Positions 56,768 through 64,000 of a stretch of 64,000 nucleotides of DNA are shown here, in pieces. The stretch comes from Edaphobacter acidisoli. GTDB lineage: Bacteria > Acidobacteriota > Terriglobia > Terriglobales > Acidobacteriaceae. A model generated the notes under the pieces. It worked only from the letters and a program-made list of their open reading frames with translations, had not been told where the DNA came from and ran no database searches. The stretch is taken from assembly GCF_014642855.1 (NCBI RefSeq), contig NZ_BMJB01000001.1, forward strand, positions 2,232,001 to 2,296,000, in the 5' to 3' direction. A program made the position numbers and the translations under genes. Numbering within the stretch: position 1 is the first letter of the stretch; each line of letters begins with the position of its first letter.

Positions 56768-57487
56768 GTGGCACGTTCAAATGCCGATCCTCCTGAAACG
56801 CTGGTGAAGCACACCGTTGCGGATCGCCTGCGTCAGGAAATTGCGTGCGGCAGGCTTCATCCTGGTACGCGCATCGTTGAAGGCACCTGGGCGCAGAGTT
56901 TCAACGTCGCTCAGGCATCTGTTCGTGAAGCGATCAATCTGCTCGCACAGGACGGGTTCGTTACGAAGGCCGCAGGGCGAAGCGCTCGCGTGGTCAGCCT
57001 CAGCGAGCAGAACGTGCTCGACATGTATGAGCTGCGTGGCGCCATCGAGGGACTGGCGGCGCGGCTTGCTACGAAGAAAGGCGCGGATATCTCCTCTCTC
57101 GAAGAAGCCCTCGTGAAGATGCGAAAGGCTTTCAGGGAAGACCGTCCCGAAGACATGCTCGATGGAGACCTTGAGTTCCATCTCGAACTCTGTCACCTGT
57201 CGGGCAATGTCTACGTTGTCGAACAGTCGCGCAGGATTCTCCTTCCACTCTTCGCCTTTGCGCGCATTCGTGTACTGTCCTCCGGACAGGACGCATCCGT
57301 GTGGGGCAAGGACCTCGAAGCGCATCAGCGAATCATTGATCTTATCAAGGAAGGCCAGCCGGACATCACCGAGCAATATGTGCGGTATGCCATGTCACGG
57401 TTTGCCCAGAGCGCATACGACAATTGGGAGAAGAGACCGGCATCGCCGCCTAAGAAGACGCGCGGTACCAGGAACTCGTCACGGTAA
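56768..57487 (+). CDS. GntR-family regulator, FadR/FCD subgroup
   Basis: 239 residues from a GTG at 56768 with AGAGGAG upstream. The wHTH covers ~12-78 (VADRLRQEIACGRLHPG, VAQASVREAINLLAQDGFV). The FCD ligand-binding domain covers ~85-220, with the metal-binding pattern DLEFHLELCHLSGN and HQRIIDLI. FCD regulators respond to small carboxylates such as sugar acids. Its neighbours handle L-fucose and L-fuconate, so fuconate or 2-keto-3-deoxy-fuconate is a reasonable inducer. It converges with the RhaT-like gene, 75 bases apart. Confidence 0.9.
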   Translation: MARSNADPPETLVKHTVADRLRQEIACGRLHPGTRIVEGTWAQSFNVAQASVREAINLLAQDGFVTKAAGRSARVVSLSEQNVLDMYELRGAIEGLAARLATKKGADISSLEEALVKMRKAFREDRPEDMLDGDLEFHLELCHLSGNVYVVEQSRRILLPLFAFARIRVLSSGQDASVWGKDLEAHQRIIDLIKEGQPDITEQYVRYAMSRFAQSAYDNWEKRPASPPKKTRGTRNSSR

Positions 57488-57562
57488 TTGAACCCTCGCA
57501 GCCTGCCGCCCGAGGAGAGAAAGCCATAGCGCTCCGCAATGGCTGCTCTGTTCTTCAGCATG

Positions 57563-58576
57563 CTACGTTCGGTTGGTGAACGTCAGAAAGATCGTCGCCG
57601 CGATGAGCAGGGACATGCCAGAGATTAAGTACGCAAACGCTCTGCCTGAAGCATTCTTCCATTCTCCAGTCAGTAGCCCCGAGACGCTCGCCGCAACGAT
57701 CATGAAAATCTGAAAGAGTGCCCAGCCGATGGAGGTTCCTAAGTTCCCAAGAAAGGCTGCGCTCATACCGTAGACAGCGAACGCGCCCATCCACAACACG
57801 GCCATGGCAGATGCGAGCCAGATGTCAGGAGACGCCTTCGCAAACAGCGGCAGACTTCGTCGCCGAAGGATCAGATAGGCCGCATAGCCGGCATTGGGAA
57901 TGAACCCGCCGGCGAGACCGATAGGCCATACGGCGTAACTCGCCAGCGCAGGAGAATTGCCAAAGACGATGCTCTGCTTCGCAATCTGCTGCCCGAATGC
58001 GAAGGAATAGTTCAGCATCGGCGCCAGAAATCCGCAGAGGACCGCAAGCAGAATCAGGGCGCGATAACTCTTTCCGCCATGCGACGGCAGTGCGGCGTGC
58101 GCGTTGTCACGAAGGCGGCCGGCCAGTGTCGTAAGGACAATGCCCAGGGCCATCAGGACGATGCCAAGCACAACGGCCTCAACCGTGCGGCGGTGCAGCT
58201 CGCTCTTCTCCAGAGCAATCATCGGTACCAGCGTGCCCAGAGCCGCTCCCATACCGACGACGATGGCATACGTGAGGCTCATCCCAAGGCGGTCCACGGA
58301 GATTCCGAACAGAATTTGCGCCACTCCCCAGCACGCGCCGAATAGAACAGGCATGAAAAATACCGGGAGTGGCAGCGAGCTGTATATCGCGTGGAGGTTG
58401 TGGACAAAACAGAAGGCCAGGCCCCAAGGAAGTATCACCAGGGAGACCAGGCTGAAGACAGCCCACATATTCTCCCATCGCCACGAGCGAAGGAACTTCG
58501 ACGGCAGCATACAGTTGCCGGACATGAGCCCAGCCACTGCCGCGAGGATGACTCCGCTCGAGGTCGATGGCGTCAT
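57563..58576 (-). CDS. RhaT-like sugar/proton symporter (copy 2)
   Basis: 337 residues, ten membrane helices, strongly similar to copy 1 over its whole length (for example MLPSKFLRSWRWENMW and GISVDRLGMSLTYA). The ATG overlaps the dehydratase stop by 4 bases (58573-58576), exactly as in copy 1. It probably imports L-fucose or a related 6-deoxy sugar released by GH95. It is the last gene of the SDR-dehydratase-permease operon. Confidence 0.88.
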   Translation of the reverse strand: MTPSTSSGVILAAVAGLMSGNCMLPSKFLRSWRWENMWAVFSLVSLVILPWGLAFCFVHNLHAIYSSLPLPVFFMPVLFGACWGVAQILFGISVDRLGMSLTYAIVVGMGAALGTLVPMIALEKSELHRRTVEAVVLGIVLMALGIVLTTLAGRLRDNAHAALPSHGGKSYRALILLAVLCGFLAPMLNYSFAFGQQIAKQSIVFGNSPALASYAVWPIGLAGGFIPNAGYAAYLILRRRSLPLFAKASPDIWLASAMAVLWMGAFAVYGMSAAFLGNLGTSIGWALFQIFMIVAASVSGLLTGEWKNASGRAFAYLISGMSLLIAATIFLTFTNRT

Positions 58577-59835
58577 GCGACGATCACGGAGAGATTCACA
58601 AGATCCAGAGAAGCGCCCGGTTCCTGCGGCGTTCTGTACACGCCTCCTTCAACCTGGGCGGGATGCACAAAATGCTGACGCAGATGAGGAATGTGCTCCA
58701 GAAAGTTCACCTCATGTCCCAGCGCAATGTGGTTGAACAGGACCAGGTGTTGATGCAACTGGCCCATGTCGCCCACATGCGGAACCACAGGAAGCCCAAG
58801 TCTGCGTGCCAGCAGGCTCACAGTAAGGAACTCACTAACCCCCGCGAGACGAGTAGCATCTGCCTGAACATAGTGCATCGCTCCCGAGCGGAGAAAGTTC
58901 TTGAACACAACCCGGTTCGGAATGTGCTCGCCCGCGGCCACCTTTACCGGGGCAATCGCCGATGCAAGTTCGACGTGTGCCATCAGATCGTCCGGATGCG
59001 TTGGCTCTTCAATCCACAAGGGCCGAAGTACCGCCAGGTCGCGGCACATCCTCATAGCTGTCGGCAGATTCCACTGCTGATTCGCATCGAACATCAGCGT
59101 TGCGGAGTCTCCCGCACATTCGCGCAGCATGTGCGCCCGCCGTATGTCCCTGCTTTCGTCCGCAGACCCAACCTTGAGCTTGAATGCGGAGAACCCTCGC
59201 GCCAGCGCGCGTTTGGTCAATTCGCGTACCTTATCATCGTCATAAGCCATCCAGCCGATAGAGGTGTCATACCCCGGATAGCCGCTCTTGAGAATGCCTT
59301 CTCGTTCAGCTCTGCTCACTTGATGAGAGCGGATCAGATCAATCGCGCACTGCCGCGGAAGAACCTCCTCCAGATAGCTCAGATCGAGCGTACCAACCAG
59401 CTCTTCCGGCGTCAGCTCCAGCAGAAGCCTCCAAAGGGGAACGCCACGGGCCTTCGCCCACAAGTCAAAACAGGCGTTGGTAATGGAGGCGAGCGCCAGA
59501 TGGACCACGCCCTTATGCGGACCAAGCCAGCGCATGGCCGAGTCGTTTGCGATCTGACGGGATACGCTTCCGAAATCCGCCATCAGATCTTCAATCGCGC
59601 GGCCCAGCAGGGGCCTGGCGAGAATCTCGATGGCGTTGCACACGAGCCGATTGCCTTCACCCAGCGTGAGCGTGATCCCCGTTGCAGATTGCGCATCATC
59701 AGTCTCCAGATGCGTAACGGCAAGACTATATTCCGGATTCGTGTGCACCGCGTCTGTACCCGCTCCTGGAGGCAGCGGGTATCGCATGTCGACGGCGGTG
59801 ATCCGTGTGATCGCACTACTGCCTGGCATATTCAC
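58573..59835 (-). CDS. L-fuconate dehydratase, enolase superfamily (copy 2)
   Basis: 420 residues, closely similar to copy 1 throughout; the N-terminus differs (MNMPGSSAITRITAV). Catalytic motifs: FKLKVGSAD, FDANQQWN, WIEEPTHPDD, AAGEH, PHVGDMG. Its start overlaps the stop of the SDR gene (59832-59835), and its stop overlaps the permease start, so three genes are translationally coupled. It converts L-fuconate to 2-keto-3-deoxy-L-fuconate. Having two copies in one window is unusual and suggests differential regulation by substrate. Confidence 0.88.
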   Translation of the reverse strand: MNMPGSSAITRITAVDMRYPLPPGAGTDAVHTNPEYSLAVTHLETDDAQSATGITLTLGEGNRLVCNAIEILARPLLGRAIEDLMADFGSVSRQIANDSAMRWLGPHKGVVHLALASITNACFDLWAKARGVPLWRLLLELTPEELVGTLDLSYLEEVLPRQCAIDLIRSHQVSRAEREGILKSGYPGYDTSIGWMAYDDDKVRELTKRALARGFSAFKLKVGSADESRDIRRAHMLRECAGDSATLMFDANQQWNLPTAMRMCRDLAVLRPLWIEEPTHPDDLMAHVELASAIAPVKVAAGEHIPNRVVFKNFLRSGAMHYVQADATRLAGVSEFLTVSLLARRLGLPVVPHVGDMGQLHQHLVLFNHIALGHEVNFLEHIPHLRQHFVHPAQVEGGVYRTPQEPGASLDLVNLSVIVA

Positions 59836-60611
59836 TCCTGGTTCAGCCGCCTGTATCCCAGCTCAGCGCCTCCACTGACGGGCAGAATGCATCCTGTCAT
59901 AAAGCGGGACCGCTCGGAAAGAAGAAAGATCGCGACATCAGCAATCACATCGCCGCGCGGAGACGGGCCCAGGAGATGAATCGTGTCAAGAAGCTGCCGC
60001 GTTGCGGTTGGGTCCGGCTGCTCCCCGCACCAGCGCTCCAGCATCGGCGTCCATACCGCGGCAGGGCAGATAGCATTGACTCGTATCGAATGAGGCGCAT
60101 AATCGACAGCCATTGCCTTGGTCAACGAAATCAAGGAGCCTTTGGTCGCCACATAGGCCGCGTGGTCAGCCTGGCCGATTAGCCCCACCATGCTCGCCGT
60201 ATTGAGAATGGTCCCCTTCGATTGCATCAGGGCCGGAAGCGCAAAGCGCGTGGTCCAATAGACCGACTTCACATTGACCCGGAAGAGCTGGTCCCATTCC
60301 GCCTCGCTTGTCTCATGCAGCGGAGTCGACGGACTCGCCACTCCCGCATTGTTGTGTACAGCATCGATGCGCCCGCAGGTCTGCAGGACTTTCTCAATCG
60401 CCGACGCCACCTGTGTTCCATCCGAGACATCCGCGCCAATCGCAAAGCAGCGCGATCCGGCATCTTCCGCCACCTGCTTCGCAGCCTCCAGGTTTCTGTC
60501 GACGATGGCGACCCATGCACCCTCACGCGCATAGGCCAGAGCGCATTCAGCCCCAATGCCATCTCCACCGCCTGTGAGCACCACCACTTTGTTTTCGAGT
60601 TCAAGGGCCAT
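59832..60611 (-). CDS. SDR-family dehydrogenase of the L-fucose pathway
   Basis: 259 residues, ATG at 60611. The classical SDR motifs are present: GGGDGIG (~15-21), an Asp after strand 2 (VDRN, so NAD preference), NNAG, and the Ser-Tyr-Lys triad in NTASM and AAYVATKG. It is coupled by a 4-base overlap to fuconate dehydratase. It is therefore either L-fucose 1-dehydrogenase or 2-keto-3-deoxy-L-fuconate 4-dehydrogenase; the sequence does not decide. No copy accompanies the first fuconate dehydratase. Confidence 0.82.
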   Translation of the reverse strand: MALELENKVVVLTGGGDGIGAECALAYAREGAWVAIVDRNLEAAKQVAEDAGSRCFAIGADVSDGTQVASAIEKVLQTCGRIDAVHNNAGVASPSTPLHETSEAEWDQLFRVNVKSVYWTTRFALPALMQSKGTILNTASMVGLIGQADHAAYVATKGSLISLTKAMAVDYAPHSIRVNAICPAAVWTPMLERWCGEQPDPTATRQLLDTIHLLGPSPRGDVIADVAIFLLSERSRFMTGCILPVSGGAELGYRRLNQE

Positions 60612-60632
60612 GGTGATCGAATCTCAATCTGC

Positions 60633-60650
60633 AATATAAGCGCTCAATAT
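60633..60650. promoter_or_regulatory. Putative GntR operator, site 5
   Basis: AATATAAGCGCTCAATAT, centred on AGCGCT, 22 bases upstream of the SDR start, so in the probable promoter or 5' leader of the SDR operon. Confidence 0.6.
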
Positions 60651-60694
60651 ACTTGCTTATGCGCGATATACGATGAATTACTCGAACAATACTA

Positions 60695-60714
60695 CGATAT
60701 AAGCGCTCAATTTA
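60695..60714. promoter_or_regulatory. Putative GntR operator, site 6
   Basis: CGATATAAGCGCTCAATTTA, nearly identical to site 5 (ATATAAGCGCTCAAT) and 62 bases further upstream, supporting a true repeated binding site. Confidence 0.6.
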
Positions 60715-61065
60715 CAAGAAGTGACAATACAAAAGAGAACCTCCTCTCACTTTGTGTGAAAGACCGTATTGACCGGTAGATCGAGTAGTCGCTCCAGATG
60801 TACCAGTAACGGTGACTGTATAGGTCCCAGGCGTAGTTGCATGACCGTAGTAAACGAGCAGAGCGGTCATAAACGGCACATCCGTTTCAAAGCCATACCC
60901 TGGTGCAATCACGTCCCGTGCATATTCGGCGAGCACGGCGACGTCCTGCTTTCCGTCTCCATCGAAGTCGCCCGTAGCCACCGCCTCCACCACGTTCGGG
61001 GTTTCAGTCTGCGGAGCTGGCAGGGGAAGAGTGGTTCCTGCTGCAAACTCCAGGCAACCTTCCAT
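60712..61065 (-). pseudogene. Remnant of an FG-GAP/VCBS-repeat protein gene
   Basis: A 117-residue frame starting MEGCLEF. It contains one FG-GAP calcium motif (GDFDGDGKQDVAVLA, ~33-47) and then an unrelated beta-sandwich-like strand segment (GTYTVTVTGTSGATTR), with no signal peptide. Full FG-GAP proteins carry many blades and are 400-1000 residues long, so this looks like the ends of a larger secreted protein joined by an internal deletion. It ends within the putative SDR promoter and overlaps site 6 at its 3' end. Confidence 0.5.
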
Positions 61066-61078
61066 TGGACCTATCCCG

Positions 61079-62140
61079 CTAGCCCGGAGCAGGACGGTGC
61101 TTGCCGGCAGTTGCGCGTCTTATAGGCAAGTGAGGCGCAGGAGGAGCGACCGAATCACGTAGCTTCAGCGATGTTTCGAGAACAATATGCTTGGCCGGCC
61201 CCATATACCCCTGAATGCGTTCAAGAAGGATGTTCGCTGCCGTCGATCCGAGATGGTAGCCGGATTGAGAGACGGAAGAAAGAGACGGGTTTGTGGTTTC
61301 AGCCAGTTCCAAATCGTCGAAGCCAAACACTGACACGTCTTCGGGGCAGCGAAGGCCCGCATCACGAATTGCAGCAAGCACGCCGAGGGCGATCATGTCG
61401 TTGCCGGCGAAGATCGCGGTAGGCCGCGGAATGAGACGCAACAGCAGCTCGGCCTTTGTCACTCCCCCCTGTTTGTCGAAGGTCGATTCCTGTATGTACT
61501 CAGACGCGATCTGAAGTCTGGCCTCTTTGACGGCTTGCTTGAATCCGTTGAGCCGCTCACGTGCGTTGGTCAGGTGCAGAGGCCCGGAGATGGTGGCGAG
61601 TTGTGTATGCCCCAACTGGATTAGATGTTGGGTAGCCTTGTATGCGCCCTTCTGATTGTTGGCAGTGACCGTGTCACCTCCCCAATCTTTGGGGAGGCGG
61701 TCGATACACACGACTCCCGTGCCCACTTCGCGATAAGACTTCGCCTGTGTAGTGAGATCGCTGAATGTGGAGGGGATTACGATGAGGCCGGCAGGCAGAT
61801 ACGTGCGAAGTTCGTTGAGGTGGGCCAGCTCCTTTGAGTGATCGTTGTCGGTGTTGCAGAGAATCAGCCGGTAACCATGGGAGAACGCCTGATCTTCGGC
61901 GCCGCGAACGACAGCGGGAAAGAACGGGTTTGTGATATCGGGGATGATCATTCCGATGACGTTGGTTTGAACGCGTCGCAGACCGCGCGCAAGTTGGCTG
62001 GGCTGGTAGCCGGTGGAGCGGACTGCATCAAGCACACGGCGGCGCACCGGTTCGCGGACGCCTGCACTTCCATTGAGTACGTGAGACACGGTTCCGAGCG
62101 AGACGCCGGCAATCTTCGCAATGTCTTTCATTGTTGCCAT
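61079..62140 (-). CDS. LacI-family transcriptional regulator
   Basis: 353 residues. The LacI DNA-binding domain (~1-50: MKDIAKIAGVSLGTVSHVLNG, split here by its recognition helix) and hinge (YQPSQLARGL) precede a periplasmic-binding-protein-like sensor (~60-330; GMIIPDITNPFF, VVCIDRLP, AIFAGNDMIALG, FGFDDLELA). The gene is divergent from receptor 5. Three TTGAAA-type palindromes lie in the 399-base gap, so it probably represses the receptor and itself until a sugar binds. Confidence 0.9.
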   Translation of the reverse strand: MATMKDIAKIAGVSLGTVSHVLNGSAGVREPVRRRVLDAVRSTGYQPSQLARGLRRVQTNVIGMIIPDITNPFFPAVVRGAEDQAFSHGYRLILCNTDNDHSKELAHLNELRTYLPAGLIVIPSTFSDLTTQAKSYREVGTGVVCIDRLPKDWGGDTVTANNQKGAYKATQHLIQLGHTQLATISGPLHLTNARERLNGFKQAVKEARLQIASEYIQESTFDKQGGVTKAELLLRLIPRPTAIFAGNDMIALGVLAAIRDAGLRCPEDVSVFGFDDLELAETTNPSLSSVSQSGYHLGSTAANILLERIQGYMGPAKHIVLETSLKLRDSVAPPAPHLPIRRATAGKHRPAPG

Positions 62141-62209
62141 GGGATGTCTTTCCTCGGCGGTGGAAGCGGAACCAGGTGTTTGTGAGCGCAGATTCAGTAT
62201 AGATTGCAG

Positions 62210-62221
62210 TGAAAGCTTTCA
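62210..62221. promoter_or_regulatory. Putative LacI operator a
   Basis: TGAAAGCTTTCA is a perfect 12-bp palindrome with the central CG-type replaced by GC, 70 bases upstream of the lacI-type gene. Confidence 0.6.
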
Positions 62222-62391
62222 TGCGCGCTCTGCGCCACCAGAATTGATGGGGTGATCCTGGCAGATGCGGATGGCGGGAGGTGTGCGGCTTAAGATACCT
62301 GTATTCATAGGCGCACAGAACTGTCGGAAAAAGAAAGAAAATACATTGACAAGATTCCACATGCAGTTGTAGGGTTCTACATCATCACAAT

Positions 62392-62405
62392 TTGAAAGCA
62401 TTCAA
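62392..62405. promoter_or_regulatory. Putative LacI operator b
   Basis: TTGAAAGCATTCAA, an almost perfect palindrome (TTGAA...TTCAA) close to site a in sequence, downstream of the TTGACA hexamer. Confidence 0.6.
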
Positions 62406-62457
62406 AATATTGAGTGCCTGATTCGAGAATCTTCAGCATTACAAGAACAAGAAGAAT

Positions 62458-62471
62458 TTGAAAGGTTTCAA
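62458..62471. promoter_or_regulatory. Putative LacI operator c
   Basis: TTGAAAGGTTTCAA, seven paired positions per half apart from the centre, 70 bases upstream of the receptor 5 start, a suitable spot to block transcription. Confidence 0.6.
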
Positions 62472-62539
62472 GGCTACTCACATGCCTGGGCCGCAGACGG
62501 CCGAATCCTCAAAGAAGAATTGGAAATGGAGGCTGAACC

Positions 62540-64000
62540 ATGAAGATGAAAACGAGACGTCGTCGGCTAGCTGGATGGCTCTTGGTGCTTGCTTTGACTG
62601 CAATGAATTGGGGAAGTTCCGCAAACGCCCAAGCGACGAACGCGCAAATGTCCGGTAGAGTTGTAGACCCAACCGGAGCCGTAATTCCCAGTGCATCCAT
62701 CGAGGTTACAAATACAGGAACCGGCCTGGACCGTACCGTTTCCAGCTCGGCGACTGGCGAATATACAATTCCTTCTCTGCCGGTCGGCACATACAGCCTG
62801 AAGGCTACAGGGGCGGGGTTCAAAACTTACGCTCAGTCCGGGATCGTTCTTGAGGACGGACAAAATGCCCGTGTTGATGTAGTGCTGCAAGTCGGCAGCA
62901 CAAACGAAACGGTTGAAGTCTCCGCGCAGGCAACGCAGGTGGACACCAGCTCGGCAACTGTCCGTACTGAGGTGGACAGCACCCAGATTAAAGAGCTACC
63001 CCTGAACACGCGCAATACGCTGCAACTCATCACCCTCGTGCCTGGAGTAGGTGCCGCCACCCTGCCCCCCGCAGTGATAAACCAGCGCAATGGGCCGACC
63101 TTCAGCGTGAATGGAAGCCGCGTTAACGGCAGTGAAGTCTCACTTGACGGCGCTATCTTTGTAACCGGACTCTACAACCGCCCAGCGAACCTTCCCAATC
63201 CTGACTCGATCGGGGAATTCTCGCTGATAACAAACAATGCCGGCGCAGAGTACGGACATGCGTCGGGAGGAGCATTTGTAGCCGTCAGCAAAGCGGGAAC
63301 CAACAGCTTCCATGGATCGGCATGGGAGTTTTTGCGTAACGACGCGCTCAATGCGAGAAACTGGTTCGCGCCCGCTCCGGCGGCAAAACCGATATTGAAA
63401 CAAAACCAATTCGGCGTCGCTGGCGGCGGACCGGTCCTCAAGAACAAGGTATTCTTCTTCGCCACCTACGAGGGCCTGCGAATTCATCAGGTAACTCTTG
63501 AGAATCTCGCCACCATAACACCGGCTCAGCGTAGTGGGGACTTTAGCGCTCTTACAGCGCAACTCCACGACCCGTATAACGCCACATGCGGTACAAATGG
63601 CAATGGTCCGGGTACTGGCAGCACTCCCTGTAATTACACTACCGCCAATGGATATGCAGGCACAAATCAAATTCCCAAGAGCGAATGGGACACGATGTCA
63701 GTGGCCTTCATGAATACCTACATACCCACTCCAACCCTGCAGCCCTCCGGGCAGTGGGCGTATACGGACCAGGTGGCAACTCCTACCAGCGGCAACCAAT
63801 ACACGATCAGAGGCGATTACCGCGTAACGAAAAACGATCAGGCGTATGTACGTTTCTTCCATATGGTTACCTCGGCCGTAACCGGTCCTCCATATTCCTC
63901 CATCATTTCCTCTAAGTTCTACGACAACTTCTCCAACTCCAATTGGGGTACTACCGTCAGGGATACACACACGTTCTCGTCCAACCTGATTGGCGACTTC
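62540..64000 (+). CDS. TonB-dependent receptor with carboxypeptidase regulatory-like domain (receptor 5), cut by window end
   Basis: 487 codons from the ATG at 62540 run to the window edge without a stop; GGAGG is about 8 bases upstream. A basic signal peptide (MKMKTRRRRLAGWLL, to ANAQ at ~31) is followed by the regulatory-like domain (DPTGAVIPSASIEV, LPVGTYSLKA), plug motifs (LPLNTRNTLQLITL, VSLDGAIFVTG) and the early barrel (NSFHGSAWEFLRND). About 60% of the protein is missing. It is the only one of the five paired with a LacI regulator. Confidence 0.9.
   Translation, partial: MKMKTRRRRLAGWLLVLALTAMNWGSSANAQATNAQMSGRVVDPTGAVIPSASIEVTNTGTGLDRTVSSSATGEYTIPSLPVGTYSLKATGAGFKTYAQSGIVLEDGQNARVDVVLQVGSTNETVEVSAQATQVDTSSATVRTEVDSTQIKELPLNTRNTLQLITLVPGVGAATLPPAVINQRNGPTFSVNGSRVNGSEVSLDGAIFVTGLYNRPANLPNPDSIGEFSLITNNAGAEYGHASGGAFVAVSKAGTNSFHGSAWEFLRNDALNARNWFAPAPAAKPILKQNQFGVAGGGPVLKNKVFFFATYEGLRIHQVTLENLATITPAQRSGDFSALTAQLHDPYNATCGTNGNGPGTGSTPCNYTTANGYAGTNQIPKSEWDTMSVAFMNTYIPTPTLQPSGQWAYTDQVATPTSGNQYTIRGDYRVTKNDQAYVRFFHMVTSAVTGPPYSSIISSKFYDNFSNSNWGTTVRDTHTFSSNLIGDF

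Larger units (their letters stand above)
62141..62539. other. Divergent control region between LacI regulator and receptor 5
   Basis: 399 bases, no gene. It holds three palindromes of the LacI type and a TTGACA hexamer at 62346-62351 that could be the -35 of the receptor promoter. I see no convincing -10 at the ideal distance. Confidence 0.5.

Overview
The window looks like a chromosomal segment of a soil-type acidobacterium (Terriglobia/Granulicella-like). The evidence is five very large TonB-dependent receptors with an N-terminal carboxypeptidase-regulatory-like domain and no SusD partner, many Tat-exported glycoside hydrolases, frequent TTG starts and a typical acidobacterial REP-like repeat. 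This placement is inferred from gene content; no rRNA marker is present.

Region 1 (1-10.3 kb) is ordinary housekeeping sequence: a truncated SDR, an ABC ATPase, a SemiSWEET and DUF971 pair, a LOG-family protein, a small secreted protein, a PcrA/UvrD helicase with an unusual insertion, a 51-residue very basic protein, an amino-acid permease that seems to start at CTG, a YqjF-like protein, adenosine deaminase and a secreted orphan.

Region 2 (10.4-30.5 kb) is a polysaccharide-utilisation region. A membrane-anchored regulator is divergent from a TonB-dependent receptor that is followed by two Tat-exported sulfatases. After a 1.1 kb repeat-rich gap comes an opposite-strand cluster: receptor, six-hairpin glycosidase, L-fuconate dehydratase, RhaT-like sugar permease, GH29 alpha-L-fucosidase and an unrecognised Tat-exported protein. 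Sulfatases, fucosidase and fuconate dehydratase together point to sulfated, fucose-containing glycans.

Region 3 (31-40.8 kb) fits mannose use: a DeoR repressor divergent from a mannose-6-phosphate isomerase with an extra N-terminal domain and a ROK kinase, then a type-B carboxylesterase, a GH92 alpha-mannosidase and a TPR protein.

Region 4 (41-60.7 kb) has a third receptor divergent from a second copy of the membrane-anchored regulator. It is followed by a second fucoside locus: receptor, alpha-galactosidase-like enzyme, GH95 fucosidase and SGNH esterase on one side of a GntR regulator, and SDR, fuconate dehydratase and RhaT-like permease on the other. A palindrome around AGCGCT lies in front of both arms.

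Region 5 (60.7-64 kb) holds an FG-GAP gene remnant, a LacI repressor and, divergently, a fifth receptor cut by the window end, with three TTGAAA-type palindromes between them.

The most novel element is the pair of paralogous one-pass membrane regulators (10464-11618 and 44818-46329), each divergent from a TonB-dependent receptor. They share a cytoplasmic N-terminal domain and an unassigned, presumably periplasmic C-terminal domain, and so look like a sensing system dedicated to these receptors.
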